DNA from: Erwinia billingiae Eb661
GTDB lineage: Bacteria; Pseudomonadota; Gammaproteobacteria; Enterobacterales; Enterobacteriaceae
DNA: 64,000 nucleotides
Direction: 5' to 3'
Assembly: GCF_000196615.1 (NCBI RefSeq)
Contig: NC_014306.1
Span: forward strand, 124,001-188,000
Shown: positions 55,552-64,000 of the stretch, piece by piece
How the letters are laid out: each line of letters opens with the position of its first letter
Numbering within the stretch: position 1 is the first letter of the stretch
Notes under the pieces: generated by a model
What the model saw: only the letters and a program-made list of their open reading frames with translations
What the model was told of the DNA's origin: nothing
Databases searched by the model: none
Program-made: the position numbers and the translations under genes

Positions 55552-58203
55552 TTAGCCGGTGTTGCGCATGCCGGCAGCCACACCAGCAATGGTGACCATC
55601 AGCGCTTGCTCTACGTGCGGATCGACCGGTTCACCTTTCGCTTCCTGCTGACGTGAACGGTGGAGCAGTTCTGCCTGCAGAACGTTAAGCGGATCGGTGT
55701 AGACGTTACGCAAGGCAATCGATTCGGCAATCCATGGCTGATCGGCCATCAGGTGCGCATCGTTGGCGATAGTCAGGATGGCTTTGATGTCTGAGTCCAG
55801 CTGATCGCGCAGCTGTTTGCCCAGTGGCCACAACGACGGTTCGACCAGGCGCTGATCGTAATATTCGGCCAGCCACAGGTCAGCTTTCGAAAACACCATC
55901 TCCAGCATGCCGACACGGGTTGAGAAGAACGGCCAGTCGCGACACATGGTTTCCAGCTCATCCTGATTACCGGCTTCCATCGCTTTTTGCAGCGCGGCAC
56001 CGGCACCCAGCCAGGCGGGCAGCATCAGGCGGTTCTGCGTCCAGGCAAAGATCCACGGAATCGCACGCAACGACTCAACGCCACTGCTTGCACGGCGTTT
56101 GGCCGGACGGGAACCCAGAGGCAACTTGCCCAGCTCCTGCTCCGGCGTTGCCGAGCGGAAGTAAGGTACGAAATCTTTGTTTTCACGCACGTAGCCACGA
56201 TACATCTCGCAAGAGTCCGCAGACAGCTGGTCCATAATGCGGCACCACGCTTTCTTAGGCTCCGGCGGTGGCAACAGGTTGGCTTCCAGAATGGCACCGG
56301 TATACAGCGACAGGCTGCTGATAGTGACTTCTGGCAGACCGTATTTAAAGCGGATCATCTCGCCCTGTTCGGTCACGCGCAGGCCACCCTTCAGGCTGCC
56401 CGGCGGCTGGGACAGCAATGCCGCATGGGCAGGTGCGCCGCCACGGCCGATAGAGCCACCGCGTCCATGGAACAACGTCAGGGCGATGCCGGCTTTCTCA
56501 CAGGTTTTGATTAATGCATCCTGCGCTTCGTATTGCGCCCAGCTTGCGGCCATCACGCCGGCATCTTTCGCCGAGTCAGAGTAGCCAATCATTACCATCT
56601 GCTTGCCCTGAATGATGCCGCGATACCAGTCGATGTTGAGCAGCTGGCTCATCACGTCATTGGCATTGTTCAGGTCATCCAGCGTTTCAAACAGCGGTGC
56701 TACCGGCATGGTGAACGGGATGCCGGCTTCTTTCAGCAGCAAATGCACCGCCAGCACGTCGGACGGCACTTTGGCCATCGAGATAACGTAAGCGGCAATC
56801 GAACCTTTCGGCACTTCAGCGGCGACGCGGCAGGTTTCAAGCACCTCACGCGTATCGGCACTTGGCTCCCAGTTGCGCGGCAGCAGCGGACGTTTTGAAT
56901 TCAGTTCGCGGATCAGGAACGCCTGTTTGTCGGCTTCTGACCAGCTTTCATAATCACCCAGACCGAGGAAGCGGGTGATTTCGGCAATGGCTTCAGTGTG
57001 GCGGGTGCTTTCCTGGCGGATATCAATGCGCACCAAAGGCACGCCGAAGCACTTCACGCGGCGCAGCGTATCCAGCAGCTGGCCATTGGCAATGATGCCC
57101 ATGCCGCACGCTTGCAGGGATTGATAACAGGTGTACAGCGGGTCCCACAGCTGGTCGTTGGAGATCAACAGGTCAGCCGGGCGCGGCAGACGTTCGCCCT
57201 TCAGACGACGTTCCAGGTAGGCCTGGGTGCTCATCAGCTGACCACGCAGGTTTTTCATGATCTCGCGGTAAGGTTCCAGCGCTTCCGGGTTACCACACAG
57301 CTCACGCACTTCTGGCGTACATTCAGACATCGACAGCTCTGACACCAGCACGGCGATATCACGCAGGAACAGGTCGGTCGCTTTCCAGCGGCTAAGCTGC
57401 AGCACATGGCGGGTGATATCGGCGGTGACGTTCGGGTTGCCGTCACGGTCGCCGCCCATCCACGAAGTGAACTTGATCGGCACGAAATCCACCGGCAGCT
57501 TGACGCCGAACGAGGCTTCAACCTGCTCATTCAGTTCGCGCAGGAAGTTAGGCACGCCTTCCCACAGGCTGTTTTCGACCACGGCGAAGCCCCATTTGGC
57601 TTCATCAACCGGCGAAGGGCGGTATTTACGGATTTCATCGGTATGCCAGGCCTGAGCAACCAGCTGGCGCAGGCGGCGCATAATCTGCGATCGGTCGTAA
57701 TCAGAAAGATCGTTATGATCGAGCTGCTTCAGGCAGCTGTTCACTTCAACCAGTTTGTGGATCAAAGTACGACGGGTGATCTCCGTCGGGTGTGCAGTCA
57801 GCACCAGTTCCAGTGAAAGCGATTCGATAGCTTCACGGATCGAGGCTTCGGTCAGATGAGGTTGCTGCTTCAGGCGATCAAAGACTTTGGTCAGCATTTC
57901 CGGGTGATTGGCCCCTTCACCCTTCGGGGAAATCGTATGGTACTGCTCGGCAACGTTAGTCAGATTCAAAAACTGACTGAAGGCGCGTGCAACAGGCAGC
58001 AGCTCATCATTCGACAGGTTTTGCAGCGTTGACAGCAATTCTTTACGGTGGGCGTCATTTCCCGCACGTGATGACTTCGAGAGTTTGCGGATGGTTTCCA
58101 CCCGCTCAAGGATGTTCTCTCCAAGTGCATCCTTAATCGTATCCCCGAGCAGTTTGCCGAGCATACTGACATTACTTCGCATTGCGGAATATTGTTCGTT
58201 CAT
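55552..58203 (-). CDS. ppc: Phosphoenolpyruvate carboxylase
   Basis: An 883-residue enzyme, exactly the E. coli Ppc length, making oxaloacetate from PEP and bicarbonate. Catalytic His is in [15 protein letters not shown]. Others: [15 protein letters not shown] loop ([14 protein letters not shown]), [16 protein letters not shown] with Lys, [20 protein letters not shown] with the mobile Arg-Gly loop, and the essential C-terminal MRNTG. ATG 58203. Confidence 0.98.
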   Translation of the reverse strand: MNEQYSAMRSNVSMLGKLLGDTIKDALGENILERVETIRKLSKSSRAGNDAHRKELLSTLQNLSNDELLPVARAFSQFLNLTNVAEQYHTISPKGEGANHPEMLTKVFDRLKQQPHLTEASIREAIESLSLELVLTAHPTEITRRTLIHKLVEVNSCLKQLDHNDLSDYDRSQIMRRLRQLVAQAWHTDEIRKYRPSPVDEAKWGFAVVENSLWEGVPNFLRELNEQVEASFGVKLPVDFVPIKFTSWMGGDRDGNPNVTADITRHVLQLSRWKATDLFLRDIAVLVSELSMSECTPEVRELCGNPEALEPYREIMKNLRGQLMSTQAYLERRLKGERLPRPADLLISNDQLWDPLYTCYQSLQACGMGIIANGQLLDTLRRVKCFGVPLVRIDIRQESTRHTEAIAEITRFLGLGDYESWSEADKQAFLIRELNSKRPLLPRNWEPSADTREVLETCRVAAEVPKGSIAAYVISMAKVPSDVLAVHLLLKEAGIPFTMPVAPLFETLDDLNNANDVMSQLLNIDWYRGIIQGKQMVMIGYSDSAKDAGVMAASWAQYEAQDALIKTCEKAGIALTLFHGRGGSIGRGGAPAHAALLSQPPGSLKGGLRVTEQGEMIRFKYGLPEVTISSLSLYTGAILEANLLPPPEPKKAWCRIMDQLSADSCEMYRGYVRENKDFVPYFRSATPEQELGKLPLGSRPAKRRASSGVESLRAIPWIFAWTQNRLMLPAWLGAGAALQKAMEAGNQDELETMCRDWPFFSTRVGMLEMVFSKADLWLAEYYDQRLVEPSLWPLGKQLRDQLDSDIKAILTIANDAHLMADQPWIAESIALRNVYTDPLNVLQAELLHRSRQQEAKGEPVDPHVEQALMVTIAGVAAGMRNTG

Positions 58204-58405
58204 ATGACCCCTGACACCCTTCTTGTTTTTGTCACTTTATTTCACCGTTGCCGGCATAACTTTGCCTTTTATCTAGCCACGTTCGTTACCATTCGTCAAA
58301 TGACTTAAATCTGGCGGCTTCAGCGGCTAAATGTCGGTAATTTATGAAATTTAATTACAGGCAAGTGAGATAAGTTATTCTTATCATGAAAGACGGAATA
58401 AATCA

Positions 58406-58439
58406 GGGGCAACACGCTGTTTCAGCAGTGAATTGCCCC
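58406..58439 (-). terminator. Probable argE terminator
   Basis: GGGGCAA (58406-58412) pairs with TTGCCCC (58433-58439); inner arms CAC-CTG / CAG-GTG extend it. On the minus strand TGATTTATT follows. A separate small dyad GATAAG-TTATT-CTTATC lies at 58369-58385. Confidence 0.6.
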
Positions 58440-58448
58440 AAATGTGAT

Positions 58449-59609
58449 TTAGTGGTGGCAAAAATGCTGCACAACCTGAGCGATCAATTCGCGGGTGGGT
58501 TTAATAAATGCGGTGTCGATATATTCGTCCGGTTGGTGCGCCTGATCGATCGATCCCGGGCCCAAAACCAGCGTTGGGCACAGCCTCTGAATGAACGGCG
58601 CTTCGGTACAGTAGTTCACCACTTCGGTTTCGGTACCCAGTAATTTCTCCACTACCTGCACCAGCTGATGGTTGCGCGGACATTCGTAGCCTGGAATGGG
58701 CGGATGCAATTCGCCAATCGTCACCCGGCCGGGCCAGCGTTCACTCACCGGAGCCAGTGCATCATCCAGCAAACCTTCCAGATCCTGCAGTGACAGGCCC
58801 GGTAACGGACGAATATCCATATACATCTCACAGCAGGCACAGATGCGGTTTGGCGCATCGCCGCCGTTGATGTAGCCGAAGTTCATGGTCGGATACGGGA
58901 TGGCAAAGCCATCATGGTGATAGCGCTCTTTCAACGTATTACGCAGGCCCATCAGGTGAGTGATGGACTCATGCATCAGCTCAATCGCATTGACGCCACG
59001 CGCCGGATCGCTTGAGTGACCCGACTGGCCCTGAATGCGGATCGACTGAGATAAATGGCCTTTATGAGCCCGCACCGGTTTCAGTGAGGTGGGCTCACCA
59101 ATAATCGCGCAGTCCGGGCGGATGGTGGTGTTTTCAGAGAAATACTGCGCGCCGGCCATGGTGGTTTCTTCATCGGCGGTGGCGAGGATGTAGAGCGGCT
59201 TTTCCAGTTTGGTCACGTCAACATCACGCAGAGTATCTAAAATAAAGGCAAAGAAACCTTTCATGTCGGCGGTGCCCAGGCCGTAAAGCTTGTTGTCATG
59301 CTCGGTCAGGGTGAACGGATCGCGCGTCCAGCGCCCATCGTCGAACGGTACGGTATCGGTATGACCGGCGAGCAGCAGGCCGCCCGCGCCGTTTCCGGTT
59401 CTGGCCAGCATATTGAATTTGTGGCGCGTGCCGGGCACCGGTTGCACTTCAACGCTGAAGCCAAGGTCACGGAACCAGCCTGCCAGCAAATTGATTAAAG
59501 TTTCATTACTCTGATCGATGGCAATATCGGTTGCGCTGATCGACGGTGTGGCAATCAACTCACGGTATAACTCGATAAAAGGGGGTAATTTTGTCTTCAC
59601 TGTTGCCAT
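58449..59609 (-). CDS. argE: N-acetylornithine deacetylase
   Basis: A 386-residue M20 metallohydrolase (E. coli ArgE 383) releasing ornithine. Zinc ligands appear in [47 protein letters not shown] and [15 protein letters not shown]. The C-terminal [16 protein letters not shown] supplies the last His. The start ATG 59609 ([11 protein letters not shown]) is set by family length; the frame is open further up across the operator. Divergent from argCBGH. Confidence 0.97.
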   Translation of the reverse strand: MATVKTKLPPFIELYRELIATPSISATDIAIDQSNETLINLLAGWFRDLGFSVEVQPVPGTRHKFNMLARTGNGAGGLLLAGHTDTVPFDDGRWTRDPFTLTEHDNKLYGLGTADMKGFFAFILDTLRDVDVTKLEKPLYILATADEETTMAGAQYFSENTTIRPDCAIIGEPTSLKPVRAHKGHLSQSIRIQGQSGHSSDPARGVNAIELMHESITHLMGLRNTLKERYHHDGFAIPYPTMNFGYINGGDAPNRICACCEMYMDIRPLPGLSLQDLEGLLDDALAPVSERWPGRVTIGELHPPIPGYECPRNHQLVQVVEKLLGTETEVVNYCTEAPFIQRLCPTLVLGPGSIDQAHQPDEYIDTAFIKPTRELIAQVVQHFCHH

Positions 59610-59625
59610 TCCTTGAGTTAGGATA

Positions 59626-59664
59626 GTGTCATATTCATGCATTAATAGTGAATAAAAATACATT
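59626..59664. promoter_or_regulatory. ARG boxes in the argE/argC divergent region
   Basis: Two 18-bp ArgR-type boxes 3 bp apart. The right one (59647-59664) has TGAAT-AAAA-ATACA, close to the consensus TNTGAATWWWWATTCANW; the left one (59626-59643) is weaker. The spacing is that of ArgR operators. It likely controls argE and argCBGH together. Confidence 0.75.
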
Positions 59665-59780
59665 AACGGCGTACGGATGGAAACCACAAATTGCTCCATC
59701 GTCCAGCGCCGCTCGCGTGGGAAGACAGCGAAAATTCGCTGCAGCCCGGAAATTTGAGACCAGAAAAAGGTGTCAGTCTG

Positions 59781-60785
59781 ATGTTGAATACGCTGATTGT
59801 TGGTGCCAGTGGTTATGCTGGCGTAGAGCTTGCGACTTACCTGAATCGTCATCCACAGGTGAACATAACCGCTTTGGCGGTTTCAGCGCAAAGCCCGGAC
59901 GCAGGAAAATTACTTTCCGATCTTCATCCGCAGCTGAAAGGCATCCTTGATATGCCGCTGCAGCCCCTGAGCAGCGCCTCGCAGTATGCCGATAAAGTGG
60001 ACGTCGTTTTTCTGGCGACCGCCCACGAAGTCAGCCATGACCTTGCGCCAGAGTTCCTCGCCGCGGGTTGTGTGGTATTCGATCTCTCCGCTGCTTTCCG
60101 CGTGAACGATCAAAGCTTCTTCACAGACTACTACGGCTTCCCGCATCAGCATCAGGACTGGCTGGAAAAAGCGGTATATGGTCTTGCCGAGTGGCAGCAT
60201 GACAAAATTAAAGAAGCGCAGCTGATTGCGGTGCCGGGTTGTTATCCTACCGCTGCCCAGCTGGCCTTAAAGCCGCTGGTCGAAGCGGGCCTGCTGAACG
60301 ATGCGCAATGGCCGGTGATTAACGCCACCAGCGGCGTGAGCGGAGCAGGGCGCAAAGCGGCGGTCGGCACCAGCTTCTGTGAAGTCAGCCTGCAGCCGTA
60401 CGGTATTTTCACCCATCGTCATCACCCAGAAATCGAAGCGCACCTCGGTGTGCCGGTGATCTTCACCCCGCATCTGGGCAACTTCCCGCGCGGTATTCTG
60501 GCCACCACCACCTGCCGGTTAAAAGCAGGTGTGACCGCTGACGACGTGGCAGAAGCGTTCCATAATGCCTATCACGATAAGCCATTGGTGCGTGTTTACG
60601 ACAAAGGCGTGCCGTCCATTAAGGGTGTTGTTGGTCTGCCATTCTGCGACATCGGCTTCGCGGTGAAGGGTGAACACCTGATTGTCGTGTCGGCAGAAGA
60701 CAACCTGTTGAAAGGCGCCTCCTCGCAGGCAGTGCAATGCCTGAATATTCGTTTCGGCTTCCCGGAAACGCAGTCACTTATTTAA
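59781..60785 (+). CDS. argC: N-acetyl-gamma-glutamyl-phosphate reductase
   Basis: A 334-residue enzyme (E. coli ArgC 334). NADP fold [40 protein letters not shown]; catalytic Cys in [29 protein letters not shown] 59781 matches E. coli ([12 protein letters not shown]) although the frame is open from 59691. First gene of argCBGH. Confidence 0.97.
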   Translation: MLNTLIVGASGYAGVELATYLNRHPQVNITALAVSAQSPDAGKLLSDLHPQLKGILDMPLQPLSSASQYADKVDVVFLATAHEVSHDLAPEFLAAGCVVFDLSAAFRVNDQSFFTDYYGFPHQHQDWLEKAVYGLAEWQHDKIKEAQLIAVPGCYPTAAQLALKPLVEAGLLNDAQWPVINATSGVSGAGRKAAVGTSFCEVSLQPYGIFTHRHHPEIEAHLGVPVIFTPHLGNFPRGILATTTCRLKAGVTADDVAEAFHNAYHDKPLVRVYDKGVPSIKGVVGLPFCDIGFAVKGEHLIVVSAEDNLLKGASSQAVQCLNIRFGFPETQSLI

Positions 60786-60800
60786 TCGGTGAAGATGATT

Positions 60801-61577
60801 ATGACGACTCCTTTAATTATTAAACTCGGTGGCGTGCTGCTGGATAGCGAAGAAGCGCTTGAGCGCCTGTTTGGCGCGCTGGTGGCCTACCGGGCTGAGC
60901 ATCAGCGTCCACTGCTGATTGTGCACGGCGGTGGCTGCCTGGTGGATGAGCTGATGAGCAAGCTCTCGCTGCCGGTGAAAAAGAAAAATGGCCTGCGCGT
61001 CACGCCTGCGGATCAGATCGACATTATTACCGGCGCCCTGGCGGGAACCGCAAACAAAACCCTGCTGGCCTGGTCGAAAAAGCACGGCATCGAGGCAGTT
61101 GGCCTCTGCCTGGGCGACGGCAGCAGCGTTAACGTGGAAGCCTTCGACGAAGAACTCGGCCACGTGGGTCTGGCCACGCCAGGTTCGCCGATGTTAATTA
61201 ATACTCTGCTGACCGCCGGTTTCCTGCCAGTGATCAGTTCCATCGGCATCACTCAGGATGGTAAGTTAATGAACGTCAACGCCGACCAGGCTGCGACCGC
61301 ATTGGCGGCCACCCTGGGTGCCGATTTAATCCTGCTGTCGGATGTCAGTGGCATCCTCGACGGCCAGGGACAGCGTATCGAAGAGATGACCGCCGCCAAA
61401 GCTGAGAAGTTGATTGCTGAAGGCGTGATCACCGACGGTATGATTGTCAAAGTCAATGCAGCCCTGGACGCTGCCCGCACGCTGGGCCGTCCGGTAGATA
61501 TCGCCAGCTGGCGTCATGCTGAGCAGCTGCCGACCCTATTTAACGGCGTGTCAATTGGCACCCGGATCCTCGCTTAA
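60801..61577 (+). CDS. argB: Acetylglutamate kinase
   Basis: A 258-residue kinase (E. coli ArgB 258). [50 protein letters not shown] and [15 protein letters not shown] are conserved. The short N-terminus without an extra helix marks the arginine-insensitive type (inference). ATG 60801 gives the family length; ATG 60795 or GTG 60789 are possible. 15 bp after argC. Confidence 0.97.
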   Translation: MTTPLIIKLGGVLLDSEEALERLFGALVAYRAEHQRPLLIVHGGGCLVDELMSKLSLPVKKKNGLRVTPADQIDIITGALAGTANKTLLAWSKKHGIEAVGLCLGDGSSVNVEAFDEELGHVGLATPGSPMLINTLLTAGFLPVISSIGITQDGKLMNVNADQAATALAATLGADLILLSDVSGILDGQGQRIEEMTAAKAEKLIAEGVITDGMIVKVNAALDAARTLGRPVDIASWRHAEQLPTLFNGVSIGTRILA

Positions 61578-61603
61578 TCAGAAACGGATTCAAGGAAAAG
61601 ACA

Positions 61604-62824
61604 ATGCAAGACAAGAGCATCAAAAAAATCGTTCTGGCTTACTCCGGTGGTCTGGATACCTCCGCCATCATTCCATGGCTGAAAGAGAACTACGGCGGCT
61701 GTGAAGTGGTCGCATTTGTGGCTGATATCGGTCAGGAACGTGGCGATCTTGAAGGCGTTGAGCAGAAAGCTCTGCAGTCAGGCGCGTCCGAATGTCACGT
61801 TGTCGATCTGCGTGAAGAATTCATCAGCGAATACGTTTACCCCGTGCTGCAGACCGGTGCGTTGTACGAAGGCACCTATCTGCTGGGCACCTCGATGGCG
61901 CGTCCAATCATCGCTAAAGCGCAGGTTGAGCTGGCGTTGAAAGTGGGTGCCGATGCGCTGTGCCACGGTGCGACCGGTAAGGGTAACGACCAGGTGCGTT
62001 TCGAAACCACCTATACCGCGCTGGCACCACAGCTGAAAGTGGTTGCGCCATGGCGTGAGTGGAACCTGCGTTCCCGTGAAGCCCTGCTGGACTACCTGAA
62101 AGAGCGCAACATCCCAACCACCGCCTCTCTGGAAAAGATCTACAGCCGTGATGAAAACGCCTGGCATATCTCTACCGAAGGCGGCGTGCTGGAAAGCCCA
62201 TGGAATGCACCGAATAAAGATTGCTGGGTGTGGACCGTCGATCCGCTGGAAGCGCCAGATCAGCCGGAGCAGGTGACTGTGACTGTTGAGAAAGGCCGCG
62301 TTGTTGCGGTTAACGGCAAAGCGATGAGCCCGTTCCAGTGTCTGGACGCGCTGAACGTGATCGGTGCCAAACACGGCGTTGGCCGTATCGACATCGTGGA
62401 AAACCGTCTGGTCGGCATCAAATCCCGCGGCTGCTACGAAACCCCAGGCGGCACCATCATGGTGAACGCACTGCGCGCCGTAGAGCAGCTGGTTCTGGAC
62501 CGTGACAGCTTCAAATGGCGTGAGCAGCTGGGCCATGAGATGTCGTATGTGGTGTACGACGGTCGCTGGTTCGCGCCACTGCGCAAATCCATCCAGGCGG
62601 CGGCTGAGTCACTGGCTGAAGACGTCAACGGCGAAGTGGTGCTGCAGCTGTACAAAGGCACCGTGACGGCAACGCAGAAGAAATCGGCTAACAGCCTCTA
62701 TTCTGAAGAGTTCGCGACCTTCGGCGAAGATGAAGTGTACGATCACCGTCACGCGGGTGGCTTCATCCGTCTGTTCTCCCTTTCTTCACGCATCCGTGCG
62801 CTGAACGAAAAGAACAAGGCCTGA
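61604..62824 (+). CDS. argG: Argininosuccinate synthase (short type)
   Basis: A 406-residue enzyme joining citrulline and aspartate with ATP. P-loop [63 protein letters not shown]. coli ArgG is about 447 residues and of another subtype; this is the shorter form, and argG is unlinked in E. coli but lies here between argB and argH. ATG 61604 follows AAGGAAAAG, 26 bp after argB. Confidence 0.97.
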   Translation: MQDKSIKKIVLAYSGGLDTSAIIPWLKENYGGCEVVAFVADIGQERGDLEGVEQKALQSGASECHVVDLREEFISEYVYPVLQTGALYEGTYLLGTSMARPIIAKAQVELALKVGADALCHGATGKGNDQVRFETTYTALAPQLKVVAPWREWNLRSREALLDYLKERNIPTTASLEKIYSRDENAWHISTEGGVLESPWNAPNKDCWVWTVDPLEAPDQPEQVTVTVEKGRVVAVNGKAMSPFQCLDALNVIGAKHGVGRIDIVENRLVGIKSRGCYETPGGTIMVNALRAVEQLVLDRDSFKWREQLGHEMSYVVYDGRWFAPLRKSIQAAAESLAEDVNGEVVLQLYKGTVTATQKKSANSLYSEEFATFGEDEVYDHRHAGGFIRLFSLSSRIRALNEKNKA

Positions 62825-62837
62825 GTTCAGGCCAATC

Positions 62838-62862
62838 GCGCCAGGGAGATCCTCTCTGGCGC
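62838..62862 (+). repeat. Hairpin between argG and argH
   Basis: GCGCCAG (62838-62844) pairs with CTGGCGC (62856-62862); four inner pairs give 11 in all with a 3-base loop. No U-tract, so more likely an mRNA-stabilising or partial-termination element. Confidence 0.6.
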
Positions 62863-62908
62863 CCCGCTAAAAATTTACTCTCACCAAACGAATTAATGGA
62901 GCACTGAC

Positions 62909-64000
62909 ATGGCACTTTGGGGTGGACGGTTTACTCAGGCAGCAGATCAACGTTTCAAACAGTTTAATGACTCGCTGCGCTTCGACTATCGTCTGGCAGA
63001 GCAGGATATTGTCGGATCCGTTGCCTGGTCCAAAGCGCTGGTGACGGTCAATGTTCTGACCGCAGAAGAGCAGCAGCAGCTGGAAAGCGCGCTGACGGTA
63101 TTGCTGGAAGAGGTGCGTGCCAATCCGCAGCAAATCCTTGAAAGCGATGCAGAAGATATTCACAGCTATGTTGAGGGACGCCTGATCGAGAAGGTCGGCG
63201 CGCTTGGCAAAAAGCTCCATACCGGACGCAGCCGTAATGACCAGGTGGCGACCGATCTGAAATTGTGGTGTAAAGCGCAGGTCAGCGAATTGCTGATCGC
63301 TTCCCGCCAGTTGCAGCAGGCGCTGGTGGCCACTGCGGAAGCAAACCAGGATGCGGTGATGCCGGGTTACACCCACCTGCAACGCGCTCAGCCGGTGACC
63401 TTTGCGCACTGGTGCCTGGCGTATGTGGAAATGCTGGCGCGTGATGAAAGCCGCCTGCAGGATACGCTGAAGCGCCTGGATGTCAGCCCGTTAGGCTGTG
63501 GCGCATTAGCCGGAACCGCGTACGAAATCGATCGTGAGCAGCTGGCCGGCTGGTTGGGCTTTGCGTCCGCCACCCGTAACAGTCTGGACACGGTGTCTGA
63601 CCGCGATCACGTGCTGGAACTGCTGTCCAATGCCTCGATCGGCATGGTGCATCTGTCGCGTTTCGCAGAAGACCTGATCTTCTTTAACACCGGTGAAGCG
63701 GGCTTTGTTGAGCTATCCGACCGCGTGACCTCCGGTTCTTCTCTGATGCCTCAGAAGAAAAACCCGGATGCGCTGGAGCTGATCCGTGGCAAATGTGGCC
63801 GTGTACAGGGCGCGTTGACCGGCATGATGATGACATTGAAAGGTCTGCCGCTGGCTTACAACAAAGACATGCAGGAAGATAAAGAAGGCCTGTTTGACGC
63901 GCTGGATACCTGGTCAGACTGCCTGCATATGGCGGCGCTGGTGCTGGATGGTATTCAGGTGAAGCGTCCGCGTTGTCAGGAAGCGGCAGAACAGGGTTAC
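62909..64000 (+). CDS. argH: Argininosuccinate lyase (right end cut by window)
   Basis: 364 codons are visible of an expected 457 (E. coli ArgH). It starts [22 protein letters not shown], followed by [18 protein letters not shown] and [34 protein letters not shown] carries the catalytic His, and the signature [17 protein letters not shown] lies near residue 275-290. It cleaves argininosuccinate to arginine and fumarate. ATG 62909 follows TGGAGC. The frame is open to the window edge. Confidence 0.97.
   Translation, partial: MALWGGRFTQAADQRFKQFNDSLRFDYRLAEQDIVGSVAWSKALVTVNVLTAEEQQQLESALTVLLEEVRANPQQILESDAEDIHSYVEGRLIEKVGALGKKLHTGRSRNDQVATDLKLWCKAQVSELLIASRQLQQALVATAEANQDAVMPGYTHLQRAQPVTFAHWCLAYVEMLARDESRLQDTLKRLDVSPLGCGALAGTAYEIDREQLAGWLGFASATRNSLDTVSDRDHVLELLSNASIGMVHLSRFAEDLIFFNTGEAGFVELSDRVTSGSSLMPQKKNPDALELIRGKCGRVQGALTGMMMTLKGLPLAYNKDMQEDKEGLFDALDTWSDCLHMAALVLDGIQVKRPRCQEAAEQGY

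Overview
The window is a piece of an Enterobacterales chromosome. The order fieF-pfkA-sbp-cdh ... tpiA-yiiQ-yiiR-fpr ... glpX-glpK-glpF-zapB-rraA-menA-hslU-hslV-ftsN-cytR-priA-rpmE ... metJ-metB-metL-metF ... ppc-argE-argC-argB-argG-argH is the E. coli 88-90 minute backbone with differences. argG lies inside the arg cluster, mqo lies between cdh and tpiA, and emrD lies between fpr and glpX. This points away from E. coli/Salmonella and towards an Erwiniaceae-like or Yersinia/Serratia-like genome (inference; Erwinia/Pantoea preferred, species not determinable here).

Positions 1-15.66 kb are the right part of a P2-family prophage (myovirus late genes). The plus strand reads M(partial)-L-X-holin-endolysin-lysB/lysC-R-S-V-W-J-I-H-G. 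It is followed by a minus-strand block U-T-E'/E-FII-FI, then plus-strand D and ogr, a TM2-domain cargo gene, and the attachment-site end. Relative to P2 the FI-to-U tail block is inverted. A palindromic Ogr-type site (TGT-N12-ACA) lies in the new divergent FI/D interval. The lysis cassette is not the P2 type: it has a pinholin-like holin, a signal-anchor (SAR) endolysin and nested spanins. The prophage ends against a sequence that looks like the 3' part of the CpxQ small RNA (normally the 3' end of cpxP mRNA), directly upstream of fieF. The prophage therefore appears to sit in the cpxP-CpxQ-fieF locus. The early genes, int and the left end are outside the window.

Positions 15.7-19.9 kb are fieF, pfkA, sbp and cdh. 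Positions 20-30.7 kb are an accessory segment between cdh and tpiA: yhjD-yhjC, an SDR, a PhzF-like isomerase, a GST, a MocR regulator divergent from a LysE-type exporter, mqo, and a carboxymuconolactone decarboxylase-like protein divergent from a second MocR regulator. Positions 30.8-47.9 kb return to the conserved backbone: glycolysis/glycerol (tpiA, glpX, glpK, glpF), redox (fpr), division (zapB, ftsN), RNA turnover (rraA), menaquinone (menA), HslUV protease, CytR, PriA and L31. Positions 48-50 kb are a LysR/aldo-keto reductase pair. Positions 50.1-55.5 kb are the methionine regulon (metJ, divergent metBL, metF) with tandem met boxes. Positions 55.5-64 kb are ppc and the divergent argE / argCBGH cluster with ARG boxes; argH runs off the right edge.

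No rRNA, tRNA, CRISPR array, insertion sequence or replication origin was recognised. All homology statements come from memory of protein families, not from database searches.
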